The translations under genes and the position numbers were made by a program. From NCBI GenBank assembly GCA_037443685.1, contig JBBINX010000090.1:1-8320 (forward strand): DNA of 8,320 bases, read 5' to 3'. A model generated the notes under the pieces. That model was given only the letters and a program-made list of their open reading frames with translations, was not told the DNA's origin and searched no databases. This document shows, piece by piece, positions 6,836-8,320 of the stretch. This DNA is from JAHJRJ01 sp037443685 (lineage in GTDB: Bacteria; Bacteroidota; Ignavibacteria; UBA10030; BY39). Position 1 is the first letter of the stretch, and each line of letters opens with the position of its first letter.

Positions 6836-7630
6836 TTACTTTTCGACTATTGTTTTAATCTGATTACCGGTCATACCAAAACGGCGTTCACGACCCTGAT
6901 AATCGGTTATTGCATTATAAAGTGAATCGCGCCTGAATTCGGGCCAGAATAATGGACTAATGAATATTTCGGTATAAGCTAATTGCCATAATAAAAAATT
7001 ACTAATTCTGAACTCACCGCTCGTCCGAATTAGTAAATCGGGGTCGGGTATCCCCTGCGTTGATAAGTACTTAGATATTACCATTTCATCAATTTTACCT
7101 TCCGATAGGCCTTCACGTTTTATATCAGATGCTATTTTTTTGACCGCTTGAGTGATATCCCACCTGCCGCTGTAACTTAATGCTAAGATAAGATTCAAAC
7201 CTGTATTATTTTGAGTTTTAATTATTGCATCCAACAAACTGTTCTGAACCTCGATTGGTAAAGTTGAAATATCGCCGATTGCACGTACCCTAACGTTGTT
7301 ACGGTGGAGTTTATCGGCTTCGTTTTGCAAAGCCCTCATCAATAATCGCATCAACACCGAAACTTCGCCTTTTGGACGTTTCCAATTTTCTGTCGAGAAG
7401 GCATAAAGCGTTAAATATTTGATACCAAGTTGCCCGCAAGCTTCTACAAGATCACGCACCGATTCAACACCTTCTTTATGTCCGGCAACTCGTGGCAGAT
7501 TGCGTTTCTCTGCCCATCTTCCGTTTCCATCCATAATGATGGCTATATGTATGGGAATTTCACCGTTTTGTTTCAAAGCTTCTTGCTTTTTTAAGTTGGC
7601 ATCTATATATTTTCTAATTTTTATAGCCAA
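6836..7630 (-). CDS. uppS: Isoprenyl transferase / undecaprenyl diphosphate synthase (TTG start)
   Basis: Cis-prenyltransferase that extends farnesyl diphosphate with isopentenyl diphosphate to the C55 carrier lipid used for peptidoglycan and surface polysaccharides; cytoplasmic, membrane-associated dimer. The 264 residues show all family signatures: IMDGNGRWA (32-40) with catalytic Asp34, STENW (79-83), SGRWDI (154-159), RTSGEFRISNFLLWQ (202-216) and RERRFG (247-252). The start is placed at TTG (7628-7630). There is no in-frame ATG before the Met of the catalytic motif, and an in-frame stop lies at 7646-7648, with no ATG or GTG between it and the TTG. A TTG at codon 19 is possible but would remove N-terminal residues; either choice keeps the catalytic core. 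No clear Shine-Dalgarno site is seen. It is the first gene of the operon, so its promoter should lie in 7631-7720. A TAGAAT resembling a -10 box (minus strand, 7664-7669) lacks a good -35 partner. Confidence 0.96.
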   Translation of the reverse strand: MAIKIRKYIDANLKKQEALKQNGEIPIHIAIIMDGNGRWAEKRNLPRVAGHKEGVESVRDLVEACGQLGIKYLTLYAFSTENWKRPKGEVSVLMRLLMRALQNEADKLHRNNVRVRAIGDISTLPIEVQNSLLDAIIKTQNNTGLNLILALSYSGRWDITQAVKKIASDIKREGLSEGKIDEMVISKYLSTQGIPDPDLLIRTSGEFRISNFLLWQLAYTEIFISPLFWPEFRRDSLYNAITDYQGRERRFGMTGNQIKTIVEK

Positions 7631-7688
7631 ATTATTCGTCTCGGTTTATTTTTTTGGGAAATCATTCTAAGGAAATTTAACTGATTTT

Positions 7689-7712
7689 GATAAGAAAAGC
7701 AAGATTGCTTGC
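7689..7712 (-). terminator. Weak rho-independent terminator-like hairpin upstream of uppS
   Basis: Read on the minus strand, GCAAG-CAAT-CTTGC forms a 5-bp stem with a 4-base loop, followed directly by TTTTCTTATC. The orientation would end minus-strand transcripts arriving from the ABC transporter before the uppS operon begins. The stem is short and the T-run is interrupted, so its efficiency is doubtful. Confidence 0.35.
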
Positions 7713-7905
7713 CTGAATTCGTTTATTTTCAAGGAGTTACGGAAACTGAAACGCGATGCTGTATGATTCGGATATTTTTAAACTGGAATAATGTATGGGA
7801 AAACGGATTGTTTAGAAAATTCAATGGAAAGCTTTATGAGCGTCTAGTTGAAAAAAAGATGGATATATTGTAAAAATGGAATAATACATTGATGGAGATA
7901 TGGGG

Positions 7906-7958
7906 GGCTTAAAAAAGCCGTAGAGACTGTCGCCCGAATTTTTGGAACTGGGTGTTCC
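7906..7958. repeat. Two adjacent short hairpins in a GC-richer patch
   Basis: The first is GGCTT-AAAA-AAGCC (7906-7919) and the second GGAAC-TGGGT-GTTCC (7944-7958). Both have perfect 5-bp stems. They sit in a locally GC-richer stretch that begins with a run of six G (7902-7907), inside otherwise AT-rich spacer. Neither is followed by a T-run on either strand. A small structured RNA or conserved spacer element is possible but unproven. Confidence 0.3.
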
Positions 7959-8151
7959 TATGAACTAAACAAACAGTATTTGGAGTATAATATGATAGAA
8001 ATTCAATCCGTAATTTAGCTTGGACCAAAGTACTAAATTTCACAATGTCTATGTGGTGCTATCCGAGGGAAATTGCGCAAGTCTTACATATAAAAGAATT
8101 CCAATTTACTTGTTGAAAAGTTTCACACGGAAAATTTTTGAAGTCGGAAAT

Positions 8152-8320
8152 TTATCTTACCATTTCCTGTTCTTTATACTGCAATTGATAAAGCTTGTAG
8201 TAAATTCCACCCAACGCCAGCAATTCCTGATGTTTGCCCATCTCACGAATTTCTCCCTTATGAAGAACGATAATTTTGTCAGCTCGCTGTATCGTTGATA
8301 AACGATGTGCAATAACTATC
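8152..8320 (-). CDS. Exporter-type ABC transporter, C-terminal end of the ATPase domain (5' part outside window)
   Basis: Only the last 55 codons are inside the window, ending at TAA (8152-8154). The translated fragment carries the switch histidine (H-loop) in IVIAHRLSTI, then RADKIIVLHKGEI, a GKHQELL segment and GGIYYKLYQLQ. This is the typical ending of the nucleotide-binding domain in fused permease-ATPase exporters of the MsbA/ABCB type. These proteins use ATP to move lipids, peptides or drugs across the inner membrane. The closing GG(I)Y..LY..Q pattern is common in this class. Since the neighbours make lipid A, a lipid A flippase (MsbA) is tempting, but the fragment cannot show the substrate and no gene symbol is given. 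The Walker A, Walker B and membrane parts would lie to the right. It is separated from uppS by about 520 bases, so it is probably a different transcription unit. Confidence 0.9.
   Translation of the reverse strand, partial: IVIAHRLSTIQRADKIIVLHKGEIREMGKHQELLALGGIYYKLYQLQYKEQEMVR

Larger units (their letters stand above)
7631..8151. other. Gene-poor interval between the ABC transporter and uppS
   Basis: About 520 bases with no recognisable gene on either strand. It must carry the end signals of the ABC transporter transcript and probably the promoter of the uppS-lpxA operon. A terminator-like hairpin (7689-7712) and two short hairpins (7906-7958) are visible. The longest open stretches are a plus-strand frame ending in TAA at 7871-7873 (36 codons from the ATG at 7763, or 54 from a TTG at 7709), a plus-strand frame of 41 codons at 7893-8015, and minus-strand frames of similar length. 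None has a ribosome-binding site at a sensible distance or a familiar motif, so they may be chance or decayed coding remnants. Confidence 0.6.

Noticed and set aside
7709..7873. Plus-strand open stretch of 54 codons (TTG start; ATG at 7763)
   Set aside because: No Shine-Dalgarno site near either start and no familiar motif. A purine-rich AAGGAG around 7731-7736 lies inside the reading frame, too far from the ATG to serve it.
7785..7885. GGAATAAT repeated at 7785-7792 and 7878-7885 (93 bases apart)
   Set aside because: Only about eight to nine bases match with no longer shared flank, which is easily chance in AT-rich DNA.
7986..7991. Plus-strand TATAAT resembling a -10 promoter box
   Set aside because: No matching -35 at 16-18 bases, and the following ATG frame closes after eight codons, with no plus-strand gene to drive.
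8020..8298. 92-codon plus-strand open frame at the right edge
   Set aside because: It lies antisense to the ABC transporter 3' end, which is clearly coding on the minus strand, and has no motif or ribosome-binding site.
8152..8320. Naming the ABC fragment msbA
   Set aside because: The visible 55 residues are common to most exporter-type ABC proteins. Lipid A neighbours alone do not prove the substrate.
1..8320. CRISPR array, insertion sequence, tRNA or defence system
   Set aside because: No regularly spaced repeats, transposase-like frames, terminal inverted repeats, cloverleaf sequence or toxin/nuclease genes were seen on either strand.

Overview
The window is one long minus-strand run of cell-envelope genes. 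In transcription order (right to left) it reads: the 3' end of an exporter-type ABC transporter, a gene-poor gap of about 520 bases, then uppS, bamA, two tandem skp/ompH-family genes, lpxD, an lpxC-fabZ fusion, and lpxA running off the left edge. All seven genes from uppS to lpxA point the same way and are tightly packed, with junctions of 7, 65, 23, 3, -29 and 3 bases, so they look like one operon. No plus-strand gene is convincing.

The organism is a diderm bacterium that makes lipid A. The LpxC-FabZ fusion is a known hallmark of the Bacteroidota/Chlorobiota/Ignavibacteriota (FCB) lineage. The AT-rich sequence, the paired OmpH/Skp proteins with a conserved LPEAQ motif and the union of the Bam/Skp and Lpx gene sets fit a Chlorobi/Ignavibacteria-like member. 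That placement is inference; no rRNA is present.

The genes serve outer-membrane construction. UppS makes the C55 lipid carrier for peptidoglycan and O-antigen type polymers. BamA inserts beta-barrel proteins, and the Skp homologues chaperone them across the periplasm. LpxA, LpxC and LpxD catalyse the first three committed lipid A steps, while FabZ acts on the hydroxyacyl-ACP pool that LpxA and LpxD draw on. The ABC transporter fragment resembles the MsbA-type exporters but is too short to assign a substrate.

The gap at 7631-8151 holds a weak terminator-like hairpin, two short GC-rich hairpins and only short, unsupported open stretches. I see no mobile element, CRISPR array, tRNA or rRNA. The window is largely a conventional housekeeping region. 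The most notable points are the fusion protein, the duplicated chaperone, the non-ATG starts of uppS and the first skp gene, the 29-base lpxD/lpxC overlap, and Shine-Dalgarno sites that are strong only before the two skp genes.
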